Shown: positions 42,727-54,774, numbered from the stretch's first letter. The stretch is 64,000 nucleotides of DNA from Deinandra increscens subsp. villosa (GCA_039602395.1 JBCNJP010000006.1:56571502-56635501), one strand, 5' to 3'. Translations and numbers: made by a program. Notes: a model not told the origin generated them from the sequence alone.

Positions 42727-45700
42727 ATGGACAACACAACACAACACCAACTTTTATATCCTCCCCAACATGCTTCAACCGACAAGAATTCTTTCGAAGC
42801 TCTCCAAAACCCAGCAATATATGTAAAGTTTTTCAATGAAATTTGTGTTAAGATGCGCGAAACAGGATCATCATGTTCTTCCGGTTATAAATTTGTTTAT
42901 CTCATCATCATTTACTCGGCAATTCTCTTCTCGAGTTTCGCAGATGCAGGAGGTTTTGATTCTTTAGTACAAAAGCTACAGGAATTGGGGGATTTCAGAA
43001 AGATTTTCGAGTCAACAGTTGAGCTGAATGTTAAGGATTATGGTGCAAAAGGAGATGGCATTGGGGATGACACAAAGGTGATTAAAAAATATTACAAGTT
43101 GAGCTAAATGTTAAGGATTATAGTCCACTAGGTGTTTGTGAAAATGCCAAAGAGGGTATTTATTTTCATATGTTACCGAGATTGTTGGCCCTTTTAGCTT
43201 TTGTTGTATGATACATGTTTTCCTATAATTGTAAATGAAGTATGGTCAGGGGTGTGCAAATATATCATAATTGGGGATGGTAAGTCTGAATCTCTGATTC
43301 TCTGAACCCTTGCCTTGCTCTTCTTGGACACATTTGGCTTGGTGCTCGAACCTTTTTTAGAGATGTTTTTGCTAGTATTGACCCAGATTTGGATGTTTTT
43401 GCTAGTATTGACCCAGATTTGGATGCTCAAGTAGAATTTGGAGCATTCCAAAAACTTTGGAGATCCAACTACAAGAAAACAAGGAGTTCTGATACAACAT
43501 TTCTTTAATCTCTTTCGAATCTATTTGATTTTTATTTTTATGATTTGATTTTGATATAGGGTGGCAGAGAAATCTTGATTTGAATAGTTAATTCTTTTTG
43601 TTACTCTTGCTCTTTCTTTATCCGGTATATGATCCCCCAAAATTCATATCCCAGAAATAAATAGGTATGGAAGCGATAATTGTAAATCACAGTCAAATAT
43701 ATGGAAGCATTGGTTAACACATTCCTCATAGTCTCGACTCTAGAGATCATCTTTATTCGCTATCACTTTTTAGAGAGCCGTCGAATTTTGTTATTTGAAA
43801 AATTCGGATATTCAAATTTTCATGGTTGTTAGAAATTTTTGGATATCCGAGTATCCGAAATATTATATTTGTATGCATGTATATTAGTTATTTTTATAAT
43901 TATATAATTTATGAATAAGAAAATTCGGATCTAAATCCAAAATATTTTATTTTTATATATTTTTAAGTGTTTTTATAATTTCAAATATTTATAAATAAAA
44001 ATATTAAATTGTTTGGATATCCATTTTAGTTTCCGAATTTGAAATTTGGAATATCCGAAATTCCGAATCCAAAATTTCAGATTCGGATTCGGATAATGAA
44101 CTCTATATCCGAATTTGAACGACCCCCCTTAAATGAAGTGATATGGAATCCGTGAATAGGTTTGAATCAAGAAGCCACTGTTTACATCTGTTCTGTAAAG
44201 GGAATTGTGTGTTTACCACTAACCATGTTTCCAATCAGGTTTTTGCAGAAGTTTGGAAGATGGCATGTTCTTCAAAGGTAGAATCAAGAATCATAATTCC
44301 TGATGGAAGTTACTGTCTTGTTACACCTATTAGTCTAGGAGGACAATGCCACTCAAAAGTGACTTTAGTGGTACGAAATCCATCGATCAATTAAGATAAT
44401 TCTATTCAGTAAACTATCTTTTTAGTTAAATTCTTGTTTTCAATCTGCATAGATCTCTGGTTCCATTGTTGCTCCTAGTAATCCTGGTGTTTGGGATGGT
44501 ATGGATACACATAAGTGGCTATATTTTCATAATGTGGATCACCTTACAGTTGAAGGAGGTGGAATCATTAACGGAATGGGGCACAAATGGTGGGCTAGTT
44601 CTTGCAAGACAGACCCAAAAAATGTATTTCTCGTTTCCTACATCTTTCTTCATTCTATCTATATCGTATAAGCTAATTTCATTCTTATTCTTTTTAAATT
44701 TACTTATTATTTATTTTTGGAACATTTTACAGCCTTGCAGACATGCTCCAACGGTCAGTAAGACTTAGTTTCATAAAAGAGCATTAGAATACTGTGATGT
44801 AACAGATTAAATTGATATGCAGGCTTTAACTTTTCACAGATGCAACAATTTGGTAGTAAAAAATATCATGATTGTGAATGGTCAACAGATGCAAATAGCA
44901 TTCACTACATGTGACAGGGTTGCCGTATCACATCTTAGTGTTTTTGCACCTGCTGCCAGCCCGAATACTGATGGTATCCACATAAGCGAATCCACTAATG
45001 TTGAAGTTAAAGACACTACTGTTAGAACAGGTTGGTTATATTGATCATATTAGTTTATGATTAAGCACACAATTTACCATATCGCGTGCAATCTTTTTAT
45101 TGAATTATGTTTTGACTTTTGAATTTTGATTGGTTTGACTTATGCTTTTTGCATTAGCTTTCTGTACCTTAATTCAATTCCAGAATGCTAGATTTGAAGT
45201 TTTTTTTTTTTTTTTTTTTTTGGAAGTTATGGTTATTAACTGAATGTTCTATAAGCTTGATCCAGGTGATGACTGCATATCTATAGTTGGCAATTCCTCA
45301 AAAGTTCATGTTAGTAGGATTGTCTGTGGTCCGGGCCATGGGATAAGGTAAAAACTTCTATTGTATTTTCGACCATGAAAATTTGTAGATATAATTGTTC
45401 ATATAGATTGTATAAACTTAGAGATGATGATTTTGAGCCATTTACTTATAAATGGGTCAATTCGGGTTGTGTTTCTATCTCAAACAGGGCAAATAAGAAA
45501 GTTCAGCGAAAAGAAAATATGTTGAAAGTCACTCAAAGTCTATTTTTAATGTTATAAATTCCTGAACTGTTTTAGTAAAAAGTTCAGCTAATTACTGAGA
45601 TAATGTTACATTATTAATCGTAATCGTGAGCCGGTTTCTCTCTGGGGAGCAACCTTTATCTTATTGGGATACATGTAAGTTTTCCCTCATCTCACCGAAA

Positions 45701-47087
45701 CTAGACCCTACTATTTGAGGGAGATTTTTACATGGTATGTTTGTTTGTGTTATTTACAATATGATATGCTTTCAACTTGAATCCGTTTGACCCATTATTC
45801 AGCCCACCTGACCCTTCATCCTGCCACCTCTAGTATAACTTCATATAATATTTTTTACCTTGGAAGCATTGGAAGCCTGGGAGAGTCAGGCACCTGTGAT
45901 CAAGTGTATGATGTGAGTGTTCGAGGGGCATTTCTGTCCGATACTGAAAACGGCCTCAGGATCAAAACATGGCAGGTACTATTCAAATTTTATTGTAGCT
46001 GGTTTTGTGGGCGAAATGAGAATATATATTAGCTAAAAGAACATATAAAATTGATTGAAATGGTTAATGTATTTATAAATGCATGCAATTTCTTAAAATT
46101 TTTTATTCCAGAAATTAGATTACCATTGTAATACTATAGTTTTTATAATCATATTAACACACTATTTAAGTAATTATTTATACAAAAAAAAATTGACAAA
46201 AAAGTATTTCTGGTCAAACCTAACCCGACCTAGAGTTAATCACCTGACCCGTTACACAACCGACCTGGACATGACATATCAGTGATGACGGATCTAGAAA
46301 ATTTATTCAGTGAGTTTAAAAAATCAGTAAAACATAACATAAATATAAAAAAAACACAGTATTAAATGAGTTATTTTTCTTTAAGAATTTGATAACTTTG
46401 GGTGGTTCGGGTGCCAAAAATAGCTAAAAAGAAGTCATTTTCACAAACCTTGTGTGCCTCGGAAAAAGATAAATCCTTGGATGCCTTAATCATTTAGTTC
46501 AAGTAATTACCAATGCATTTTGCATTTCAGTGGGGGTCCTTATTGCACCATATTGCTATCTATAAAGTTCTTGGATCATCTAATATTTTCATTTTCTGCA
46601 TCAGGGAGGTAGCGGTTTTGTCCGCAATGTTGCATTCGAGAATGTTTGGATGGAAAACGTTTCAAATCCAATCATAATAGATCAATATTATTGTGATTCA
46701 GATAAACCATGTCCAAACAAGGTACAATTACCCCTAGTTTCATCTTTTTGATATCTAAAAATTTGTTCTTTTTTAAAAAAGTTGGGAATGTTTATAAAAT
46801 TACAGACTTGTTCTGTTAAGGTGGAGAACATATCTTTTGTGAATATTAGAGGAACTTCAGCTACTAAGGAGGCTATAGTATTTGCTTGTAGTGATGTTTA
46901 CCCTTGTGAAGGGGTATATTTGGAAGATGTTGAAATTGTATCAGCATTTGGAGGTGTTACAACCTCATCTTGTTGGCAAGTCAGAGGGTCAACTTCAGGC
47001 TATGTATCCCCTCCTATTTGCTATTCAACTTGTAAAAGTTTCATTCAGCAGACCATTTCATCTGCCACCAATCTTCAAGCCATTTAA
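42727..47087 (+). CDS. Polygalacturonase, glycoside hydrolase family 28
   Basis: Hydrolyses alpha-1,4-galacturonan in pectin, in the cell wall. Nine exons join in phase: 42727-43077, 44239-44370, 44453-44623, 44733-44753 (only 21 bp), 44823-45030, 45266-45347, 45867-45975, 46605-46721, 46806-47087; 490 residues. All GH28 catalytic blocks are present: NTDGIHI (about 273), GDDC (295), CGPGHGIS (315) and RIKTWQGG (353). A hydrophobic signal-like segment (KFVYLIIIYSAILFSSF) follows a second ATG at 42853, so that start (448 residues) is more likely for a secreted enzyme. The N-terminal VELNVKDYGAKGDG block is standard. The gene looks functional: no stops and all splice sites canonical. It converges with the deformylase gene. 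Endo- versus exo-activity cannot be read from sequence. Confidence 0.93.
43093..43130 (+). repeat. Partial duplicate of polygalacturonase exon 1 in intron 1
   Basis: AAGTTGAGCTAAATGTTAAG repeats the exon-1 sequence at about 43018-43040 with one change, about 77 bp downstream and just after the splice donor. Confidence 0.75.
43362..43421. repeat. 30-bp tandem duplication in polygalacturonase intron 1
   Basis: GATGTTTTTGCTAGTATTGA and the next ten bases are repeated exactly at 43362 and 43392. Confidence 0.93.
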
Positions 47088-47249
47088 TCAACATCTTTAA
47101 GCTTGTACATTATAAGGTGAAATTTGTACATTGTCCCTGATCTAGTGCTTTCTTTTTTCATCTCATTGTTGAAACTTGAAAGACTTAATTTTTTTGTTTT
47201 AGAAATTATATTTCGTCTTTTAATTATTTTAGGATCAAATTAAATAATG

Positions 47250-47320
47250 TGCCAGGTAAACGGGCAATAAGCTGCGCCGCAACCCCCTTTTCAAAATAGC
47301 AAAACCGATCCTACTAAAAA
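47250..47320 (-). pseudogene. C-terminal tail remnant of the RT element
   Basis: Minus strand shares GGTTTTGCTATTTTGAAAAG and GCGGCGCAGCTTATTGCCCG with the 3' end of the RT relic at 13880-13935. Allowing a 1-bp slip it reads K-G-V-A-A-Q-L-I-A-R-L-P-G. Confidence 0.6.
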
Positions 47321-47755
47321 CAAAGCTATAATTTCTGGGTTAATGTAGCCTAAGTTTCTGGGTTGCTGGCTATTCGATTTGACCAGGTGTGATGAAAATT
47401 TTAGGTTCCTTAACTATGGTTCGTAAAACAACAAACAGAACTGGTTGCGAGGTTGACGGTTGAACCTCACTTTTATTTCTAAAATAATTAGTTTGTTTTT
47501 TGTTTTTTTAGGGTAAAAACAGTTTGTTATGTACTCTAGAATATAATTATAGAATTATGAGTAAACTAGACGGGTGTGTAAGTTGTCGTTTACAAAAGAA
47601 CATATTATATGAAAAATATGATTAGAAACTATAGTTAAAATATTGATACAAAACTTTATTTCCAATAAGATATATTAGTTTACAAGGAATACAATAATCT
47701 CTAGATAATCAAGCACAAATTGCAGTACTTTGGGCAAGAACATCTAACTATAATG

Positions 47756-49221
47756 CTACCTAACACCAAGCTTAGGGCATCCATTAGCTAAAGGCAATTG
47801 CAAATTCTCTACAGTCCTGAATGTCCTGTTAATCATCTTGTCAACATACAGAGTTCCTGCTAGATGATCACATTCGTGTTGTAGAATACGCGCCTGCCAA
47901 CCAGAAGCATTCACCTTTATAGGTTGACCGTATCGGTCCAAGCCTGTAACCTCTACTTCTAGGAACCTTTCAACCATTGCTCTATACCCATCCACACTGC
48001 ACAAACCATCTCAATATAGAAACATCAAATCACTCATCACAATAAACAGTCTATTTTTATCACAAGAACACTATAGAATGTAGCTTTTACACGTCTTGGT
48101 TTCGGTTTTGATATACAAAAAGGATTAGCGGAGTAACTTATTACCCGTTTAGAAAGTTATTTTAATATTTTACAAAAGAAAACACATGCTTAATCCACTT
48201 TTCAACAAGGCCTGGAACTTGACACGAAAAAAGTCAGGTTTTGGGTTGTGGTATATGACCTGTTTAAAAAATAGGTCGACCTATCAGGTTAAGTAACCCG
48301 AACACAACCCAAAACCTGATTTTTTACCCTTTAGATAAACATGTCATATTCGTGTTACACAATTTTTAAGTATTTGTGGGTTAGGGATGACATTTTTGAC
48401 ACGAATAAAATTAAGGGTATTGTTACCAATTCAACCACAGCTCACCTCAAACAGCCTTCGAAAAACAATGCTGATTTGTTGCTCTTCTTCTGAAGATCAG
48501 GGTTTATAATCACCTAAAATTTTCAAGATTTACAAGCAATTTCAGGTCTTTTATCTGGGAAAAAAGAGTGTTGAAAATTAGGGCATGAAAACTTGCCAAA
48601 AGATCAAACGGACGTCTATCTTGTGCCTTGATGTCCTCCTTTGGTGCATATCCTATGTACTCTTCAGTATCCTCCAACACAATAATCTAAAACGGGTCGG
48701 GTAAACAAACCCATCAACATCTTTCCCTTTTGTCAAATCCATAAATAAATAACCAAAATAAAAAAAAAACTAACTTTTAAAGCAACACCAATTTGAGGAG
48801 CAGCAAGGCCAACCCCAGGTGCTCCCCTCATAGCCTTCACCATATCATCAATAATCTTCTGGATACGATCCGACCCGATTTCCTCGGGCCGTACTTTTCG
48901 GGCGGGTTCGTGAAGAACCGGGTCACCGGCTTTCACAATCTCCGGCAAATTTGTAGGATTCTTTTTTTCACCCAAGCCTAGAAACCAGCCGGCCCGAGTG
49001 GGCCCGGTTGAAGAACTCAGATTCCGATTTCGGGTTTTTGTGATAAAATGGAGTTTGGTGGCGGGTTTTGATGGAGGAGGTTCGGGTCTTACGAGTGGGT
49101 TGTATTGGCATCGGGTGGTTGGAATCGGTGGGTGAAATGGAGGGGGTCCGGTGAGAATGGAACATTTTCCGGCGAGTGGTAGCGGCGAGAAACGGTGGGG
49201 TAGCCGATGGATTACTTCCAT
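47756..49221 (-). CDS. PDF1A: Peptide deformylase 1A, chloroplast/mitochondrial
   Basis: Removes the N-formyl group from nascent organellar proteins; metal-dependent. Four exons on the minus strand join in phase: 49221-48775, 48686-48597, 48513-48446, 47996-47756; 281 residues. The three family motifs are complete: GVGLAAPQ (about 136-143), EGCLS (198-202) and HECDH (242-246), supplying the Cys and two His metal ligands and the catalytic Glu. The first about 75 residues are rich in Pro, Ser, Arg and Thr, as expected of an organelle transit peptide. I chose the ATG at 49221 since the open frame further upstream begins only with GTG. The C-terminal ASGWQARILQHECDHLAGTL stretch fits the 1A rather than the 1B type. 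Intron 2 has a GC donor (TTG|GCAAGT). Intron 3 holds an RT-element remnant. Confidence 0.95.
48095..48165 (+). pseudogene. Second C-terminal tail remnant of the RT element, in deformylase intron 3
   Basis: ACGTCTTGGTTTCGGTTTTG then ATACAAAAAGGATTAGCGGA reads GFDIQKGLAE, stop, LITRL, matching the same protein tail at 13.9 kb. Confidence 0.5.
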
Positions 49222-49752
49222 CGTTGAAGATTTGATCCCCACAGGCGAACTGATCGGAGATAATTTGTTTTGGTACTTGGGCCTAAAGTGGATTGGGTTG
49301 GGTTGGGTTGGGCCTTATACTTTGTAATTGTGTCATTTAGGCATTAGGTGTAAAAGAAAAGGTTCATAAACCGAGACTGACCCAACCTGACCCGACCCGT
49401 ATCAAGAAACCGGTTTAAGAACGGACCGCTTACAACCTTGTTCAAAATTTCGGTTTGATACTGGTTCTTCACCCGATCACATAAACTCGAACCGGTTCGT
49501 CAAACCGGTTTTAAAACGGATCTAACCATTTGAAACTTGAATAGTTGTGTTTTGATTTTTTTTATTATATTTTTTATGATTTTGGCTCCCATAGGTTACA
49601 AACAAGGGGATGGCATCTGTGCGTTGCGTTTCGTAGTTTTCTATTTATTTGCATTTGAATATGTGCTCATTGTAATATTTTTCTATAACCTAAACCATAC
49701 ATATTCTAATCTACTCCAGAATCTATATTAGTTTGTGAAAGAATTTGGTAAA
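49222..49752. other. Upstream region of the deformylase gene
   Basis: Contains a (GGGTT)n run near 49293-49310 and ACCGGTT motifs near 49405-49510. No exon or clear TATA box recognised. Confidence 0.45.
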
Positions 49753-50285
49753 TGATTGCCTTTCATTGATAACCCAAAGGGACTATATATACAAGCCTAA
49801 TACAATCGCTAATTGACGATCTACAATAAATGTAAAATATTTTCACAATATTTAATACGAATACATATTTACTATTACACCCCCGCAGTCGAAATGAGAG
49901 GTTCGCGGACGTTGAGACTGGAGCGGAAATCGTCAAATAGCACTCTGGAGCCTGGGCAGACCTTTAGTAAAGATGTCAGCAATCTGGAAGCGAGAAGGAA
50001 TGTGATTTACTCGAATCTGTCCACGAGTGACCTTCTCACGGACGAAGTGAATATCCATTTCAATGTGCTTCGTGCGTTGGTGCTTAACTGGGTTACCTGT
50101 TAAATATATCGCACTTACATTGTCGCAATAAACAATCTAGGCTCGAGGCGGAGGCTGGTGTAGTTCGAGAAGTAGGTTGCGTAACCAACAAACCTGAGAC
50201 ACGACATTTGCAACGCTTTTGTATTCGGCTTCAGCACTGGAACAGGACAATGTAGGCTGCCGTTTGGATGACCAAGATAGAAGTG
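49753..50285 (-). mobile_element. 3' fragment of a third Copia element
   Basis: 49753-49879 is a 127-bp LTR (ends TGATTG...ATTACA on the plus strand), preceded on the minus strand by a purine tract (GACTGCGGGGG). 50285-49886 encodes the end of Copia RNase H (SSAEAEYK, YCDNVSAIYL, HQRTKHIEMDIHFV, ADIFTKGLP) with a stop inside. It is cut at 50285 by another LTR. Confidence 0.85.
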
Positions 50286-50942
50286 TTGGGTTATATAACT
50301 ATTTATCAAATAATCACGAGTACGCAGCGGAAATAATCCTATGAATTAATCTAATTAACCGGATAGATGTTGTGTACCTTTTTAGCTCGGCAAGAGAAGA
50401 TCCTCTAGGATTTGAAGTAAATCCCTCTACGATCGCACACACGACACACCGATGTACGTATGCTAGTACTTGATCACGAACTCCTCTTGGTGAAGTAGGC
50501 TTGGTCGAACCACACAAGAAATCGAAACCCCTAGGGTTTTTTCTTGTTTGCCGAATTCGAGAGAGAAAGGATAGAGGTTTTAGGGTTTGCACCTTTATCA
50601 GATAAATGCAGCATCTAAACCTTAAACCCAGAGGGTTTATTTATAGGTTTAAAAGACTTGATAAAACAAGTTAGGGATTTGGATGGGGAGGCCCACGAAA
50701 TCGGTCTAAGGCCTATCCCAATCCTTCTCCTAATTGTAATCCAATTCCAACTCTCTTTAATTACAACTAACACCCCTGTTAACAATTAACTGTCAGTTTT
50801 TAACGAAACCTCGTTAAATGTTCGTGATAAATATTAATTAACTATTAATTAATATTAATACATTTGGTGTCGAGACGTGTGACCCCATAGGCTTAAATAA
50901 TTTCCGGACATACGCTTACTATTACATGATCATATCCCTACA
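50286..50942 (-). mobile_element. 3' LTR (657 bp) of a further LTR retrotransposon inserted in the Copia fragment
   Basis: On the plus strand it runs TGTTGGGTTA to TCCCTACA, so on the minus strand it starts TGTAGGG and ends CCAACA. The adjacent GCTCCCACTTG (50943-50953) is the complement of a CAAGTGGGAGC polypurine tract. The other end of the element would lie beyond the assembly gap or is lost. Confidence 0.8.
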
Positions 50943-51711
50943 GCTCCCACTTGAGCTTGCAATAGTAAAGGTAATAACATTGGTTAGCGTCTAGCAACAC
51001 GCCAATGCTCCCAGAAATATTTAAGTACAGTTTCTCAAAGTGTATTTAAATGGTACAGTCATTTACTATCCCTTTGTTACCGATACCGTGTTAAATATGA
51101 ATATGGATCAAGTCATTTCATACTTTAACGATTCTGTTTCTCATTCTCACAACTAACTTAAGATTACCAAATTGCAAATCGAGACATCTCTAGATTTCAT
51201 TTGGGCACGGCCATGCAAACATCTTAATTAGTCCAATGAGGGGCCCAGTGGTATCTTCTTCAGCACAAAACTGAAGGAACAAATCCTCTTGACTACACAT
51301 GTCAAGTCACATACTTCACTACACTTACTGAAAATAGCCCTTTTGTACTACCTTATTCAGGATAGTTAGACCTATATCAAGTAGGTGCAATCCATACATG
51401 CATGACCTGCTTGTATCTCAAGTCTAAGGATAAGTAAAGCAACCATTTACGAATCTCACTCAATGACGACGATCCATAAAGTGACAATTCGTTAGTGGGT
51501 CAGTCCAGTATGCATCCAATGAATACCATGTGAGTTTGGTGGGACCATCCTAACCAATCACTCAGATTTTGTCTTAGTTTAACTATATTCTGTTGGGCTA
51601 TAATTATATGAGGCATGAACATTTGTTTTGGGCTTGTTTATCTTTTAGTTAGTGGGCTAGTTAGTGATTATGATTGGGCCATGTGGGCTTCTAACTAGGT
51701 TTGCGATTTTG
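50943..51711 (-). other. Internal 3' non-coding part of the preceding LTR element
   Basis: No open frame seen; this resembles the long spacer between pol and 3' LTR, as at 1-618. The last about 120 bases before the gap (rich in TTGGGCT) may belong to something else. Confidence 0.45.
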
Positions 51712-52211
51712 NNNNNNNNNNNNNNNNNNNNNNNNNNNNNNNNNNNNNNNNNNNNNNNNNNNNNNNNNNNNNNNNNNNNNNNNNNNNNNNNNNNNNNNNN
51801 NNNNNNNNNNNNNNNNNNNNNNNNNNNNNNNNNNNNNNNNNNNNNNNNNNNNNNNNNNNNNNNNNNNNNNNNNNNNNNNNNNNNNNNNNNNNNNNNNNNN
51901 NNNNNNNNNNNNNNNNNNNNNNNNNNNNNNNNNNNNNNNNNNNNNNNNNNNNNNNNNNNNNNNNNNNNNNNNNNNNNNNNNNNNNNNNNNNNNNNNNNNN
52001 NNNNNNNNNNNNNNNNNNNNNNNNNNNNNNNNNNNNNNNNNNNNNNNNNNNNNNNNNNNNNNNNNNNNNNNNNNNNNNNNNNNNNNNNNNNNNNNNNNNN
52101 NNNNNNNNNNNNNNNNNNNNNNNNNNNNNNNNNNNNNNNNNNNNNNNNNNNNNNNNNNNNNNNNNNNNNNNNNNNNNNNNNNNNNNNNNNNNNNNNNNNN
52201 NNNNNNNNNNN
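51712..52211. other. Assembly gap (500 N)
   Basis: A run of exactly 500 N, probably a placeholder of unknown true size. It hides the 3' end of the Myb/SANT-like gene and possibly the rest of the LTR element. Confidence 0.99.
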
Positions 52212-52311
52212 GGGTGTGACAATACAAGTTTTGGGCTTTCATCAAAACGTCCGCATCCGCACTCCCACTTGCCCAAGTTTTAGTCTATTACAAAAAAAAA
52301 AAATAAACAAG

Positions 52312-52369
<58 letters not shown>

Positions 52370-53067
52370 CATACATATATCGAGTAAAAATAAAGTTTTT
52401 TTACCGATTGAATGTAGAGACCATTGAAGTTAGACAACTTCGTGTTCAACTTCTTCCACTTTGAGCTAAGTTGGTCCCTAGTTCGCCCACTAGGTGCACC
52501 CATCAAACCGTCGAAGTGTACAATAACTTTACCCCAAAACGAATCGCGGGATTGTTGATCGCCTCTTTTCCCATCTTCGCTACAATGAATATAAGCTTTT
52601 GTCAAGTTAAGCTCTTCCTCCGACGTCCAAGTTTTACATTTTGCTCTCCCCGGAAATTTAGCTTTCGTCTTCGTAATTACTTGGACGTCTTCGTCCATCA
52701 CCTCGATATCCTCTTCTTCAACCGCATGTTCTTCCTCTTCTTCTCCTCCTTCTTCTTCAACTTCTTCTTCGGACTCGGAATCGATTTGACGACGTGGCTC
52801 TCGAAATTGCTTGTTTTGGTACATGACGTTAGACGGGTATTGGGAAGAATGTGGGGGAAATAACTCCCCTTGAGCCCCATAACGTCCGAATAGGAGATCG
52901 ATTAACGAATGTTGAGAAGGGTGTGGTGTGAAAAAAGCCGGTTGTGATTGCGGTGGAGGATTTGCGTTGGAGGGTCGACCGGTATTACGAACCTTCGGTT
53001 TGTATTTTTTGGTGGGAGCGGTGGATTTTTTCGTGGTAGCGGGTGATTTCTTCTTTGATCGATCCAT
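52212..53067 (-). CDS. Myb/SANT-like DNA-binding protein (PIF/Harbinger-associated type), 3' end in gap
   Basis: Exon 1, 53067-52405, codes for 221 residues from ATG (MDRSKKKSPATTKKS) and ends at a GT donor (AATCG|GTAAAA). Exon 2 starts at 52284 after a TAATAG acceptor, continues in frame (TKTWASGSADADVLMKAQNL) and runs into the N gap. The N-terminus is basic, residues about 98-130 are a Glu-rich acidic run, and a SANT/trihelix-like domain starts at CKTWTSEEELNLTKAY with a later QLSSKWKKLN. Such proteins are close to the Myb-like second protein of PIF/Harbinger transposons, and many plant copies are annotated only by that domain. Whether this is a host gene or a transposon ORF is open. Intron 1 contains a (TA)n run. 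Confidence 0.72.
52317..52367. repeat. (TA)n microsatellite
   Basis: About 25 units in intron 1 of the Myb/SANT-like gene. Confidence 0.95.
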
Positions 53068-53192
53068 GGTGAGTAGAATATAAAATATGTGAAAGAGGGA
53101 GAAGATAGGTGAAGAAGATGGTGTAAAAATGTTATAAAATGGGCAGAATTTATAGTTGTAAATTTGTAAAAAAAAAAAAAAAAAAAAAAGTA

Positions 53193-53434
53193 GCCGTTGG
53201 AAGGCAACGGTCAAAAGCCTAACGTTCATTTTTACCCGGCTCTCCTCGGTTTAATCTTGCCGCTAGACCAAAAAAATCCGGAGCCTCACATAAGAACCGC
53301 CTAGGGCTTTTGACCGTTGGAAGGCAACGGTCAAAAGCCTAACGTTCATTTTTACCCGGCTCTCCTCGGTTTCATCTTGCCGCTAGACCAAAAAAATCTG
53401 GAGCCCCACATAAGAACCGCCTAGGGCGGTATGG
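53193..53434. repeat. 121-bp tandem repeat, two units, between divergent genes
   Basis: Each unit begins with the palindrome CCGTTGGAAGGCAACGG (53193 and 53314), followed by TCAAAAGCCTAACGTTCATT and, later, AAGAACCGCCTAGGGC. The units are nearly identical. They lie between the minus-strand Myb/SANT-like ATG (53067) and the plus-strand copy B ATG (53634). Confidence 0.92.
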
Positions 53435-54774
53435 TTGCCCGTGGAAACCGCCCGGCTCCAAAGAAATCGTGAGGCGGTAACCACCACCATACCGTCCCCC
53501 TAAACGGTCTCATATAAGTTATAGTTGTGCTCCACGATGTTCTCGTGGGCCAATAACCCGGTGGAAAAAAGGAAAATCGTGCATAATAATAAACTAAAAA
53601 AGGAAAAACAAAAACGACCGTACGGAATCCGCCATGGCTTCAAAAGCGAAGGTGTGGGCAACAATCATTTCTTTCACTGCTTCCAGAATCTTCTTTTTCT
53701 TCATCTTCTTCCAAATTCCTCTTTTCAGGTACCACTTTATTCCAAATTTTTTAATTTTTAATTCATTAGTTTTTTTTTTTTTTTTGAACGGCGACTTCGA
53801 TAAAAACGGCCCCCCTAGTAAGAAACCGGGCCCCTTAGTTGACAAATGACAGTTACATTTGCAACTTGTTCATCGAAAATCGTTAGCCGGAGGATCGGAT
53901 TTGACCTAGTTTTCATCGATTTTTATCGTGAATCGAGGTATTGTATGAAGCTCTTTGCTGTATATTAACAATCATTTCGGCGGTTCAGTTCTTAATTACT
54001 ATTTTATGTGGAAATAAAATGAAAACTGTTTCTTCTGGTTGATATTCAGAGCGGAATTAGTTTTTTTCCCCTACGGTTTCATAGAAAATGCGGAATGAGA
54101 AGACGCGCTCGATTGTTGATTACGGATAGATAAATAAAATTGTTGCATGATAATGTAGTCACATATATGATATATTGATATAGCTGTTGTTTGTGTTTAG
54201 GTTGCTTAATCCTTTCTAGGAGTAGATGATCAGGTTCTATTCCATTTCCTTCTGATGCTGCTAATGTGGTGTGGAATTTGCTTTTTGAACCAGATTTGGT
54301 TCTTTAACATGATTTGTTTTAATCTGTAATGAAGTATTTTTGGGCTGGTTTTGTTGGATTTGATTGAAGGCTAGAGTGTGGTCATAACTCATAACTTTTC
54401 TAGGAATTGAAGAGCTGAAAAAATATAGTTTCATCAGCTTGATTGATGGAGATTTTTCTATGATAATTAGTGTATTAGTGTCACATGTTGATTGATCCCA
54501 TAATGCATCTATACAACTTTGAGGGTGTTTTGGATCTTGGTTTTCAAATGCGCGCATAATGCGTGATGTGCTGTTGAGACTTGAGCACATTGCGGCCCGT
54601 GATGCAGTGCGATTCCATGATTCATGCTTAATGCATGCAGCATATGAGACACAATGTGTAATAGGATGGGTGACATTGGTGTGCCTCTTGCATTTTAAAA
54701 CATAGTTTAGGATTACTTGCTGGCTGTGAAATTTGATTCGAAAGTCTTCAGTGAAGCACTAGAGTTTGGATAAT

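Noticed and set aside
51664..52464. Long open frames spanning the N gap
   Set aside because: They exist only because N is not read as a stop; almost all residues are undefined.
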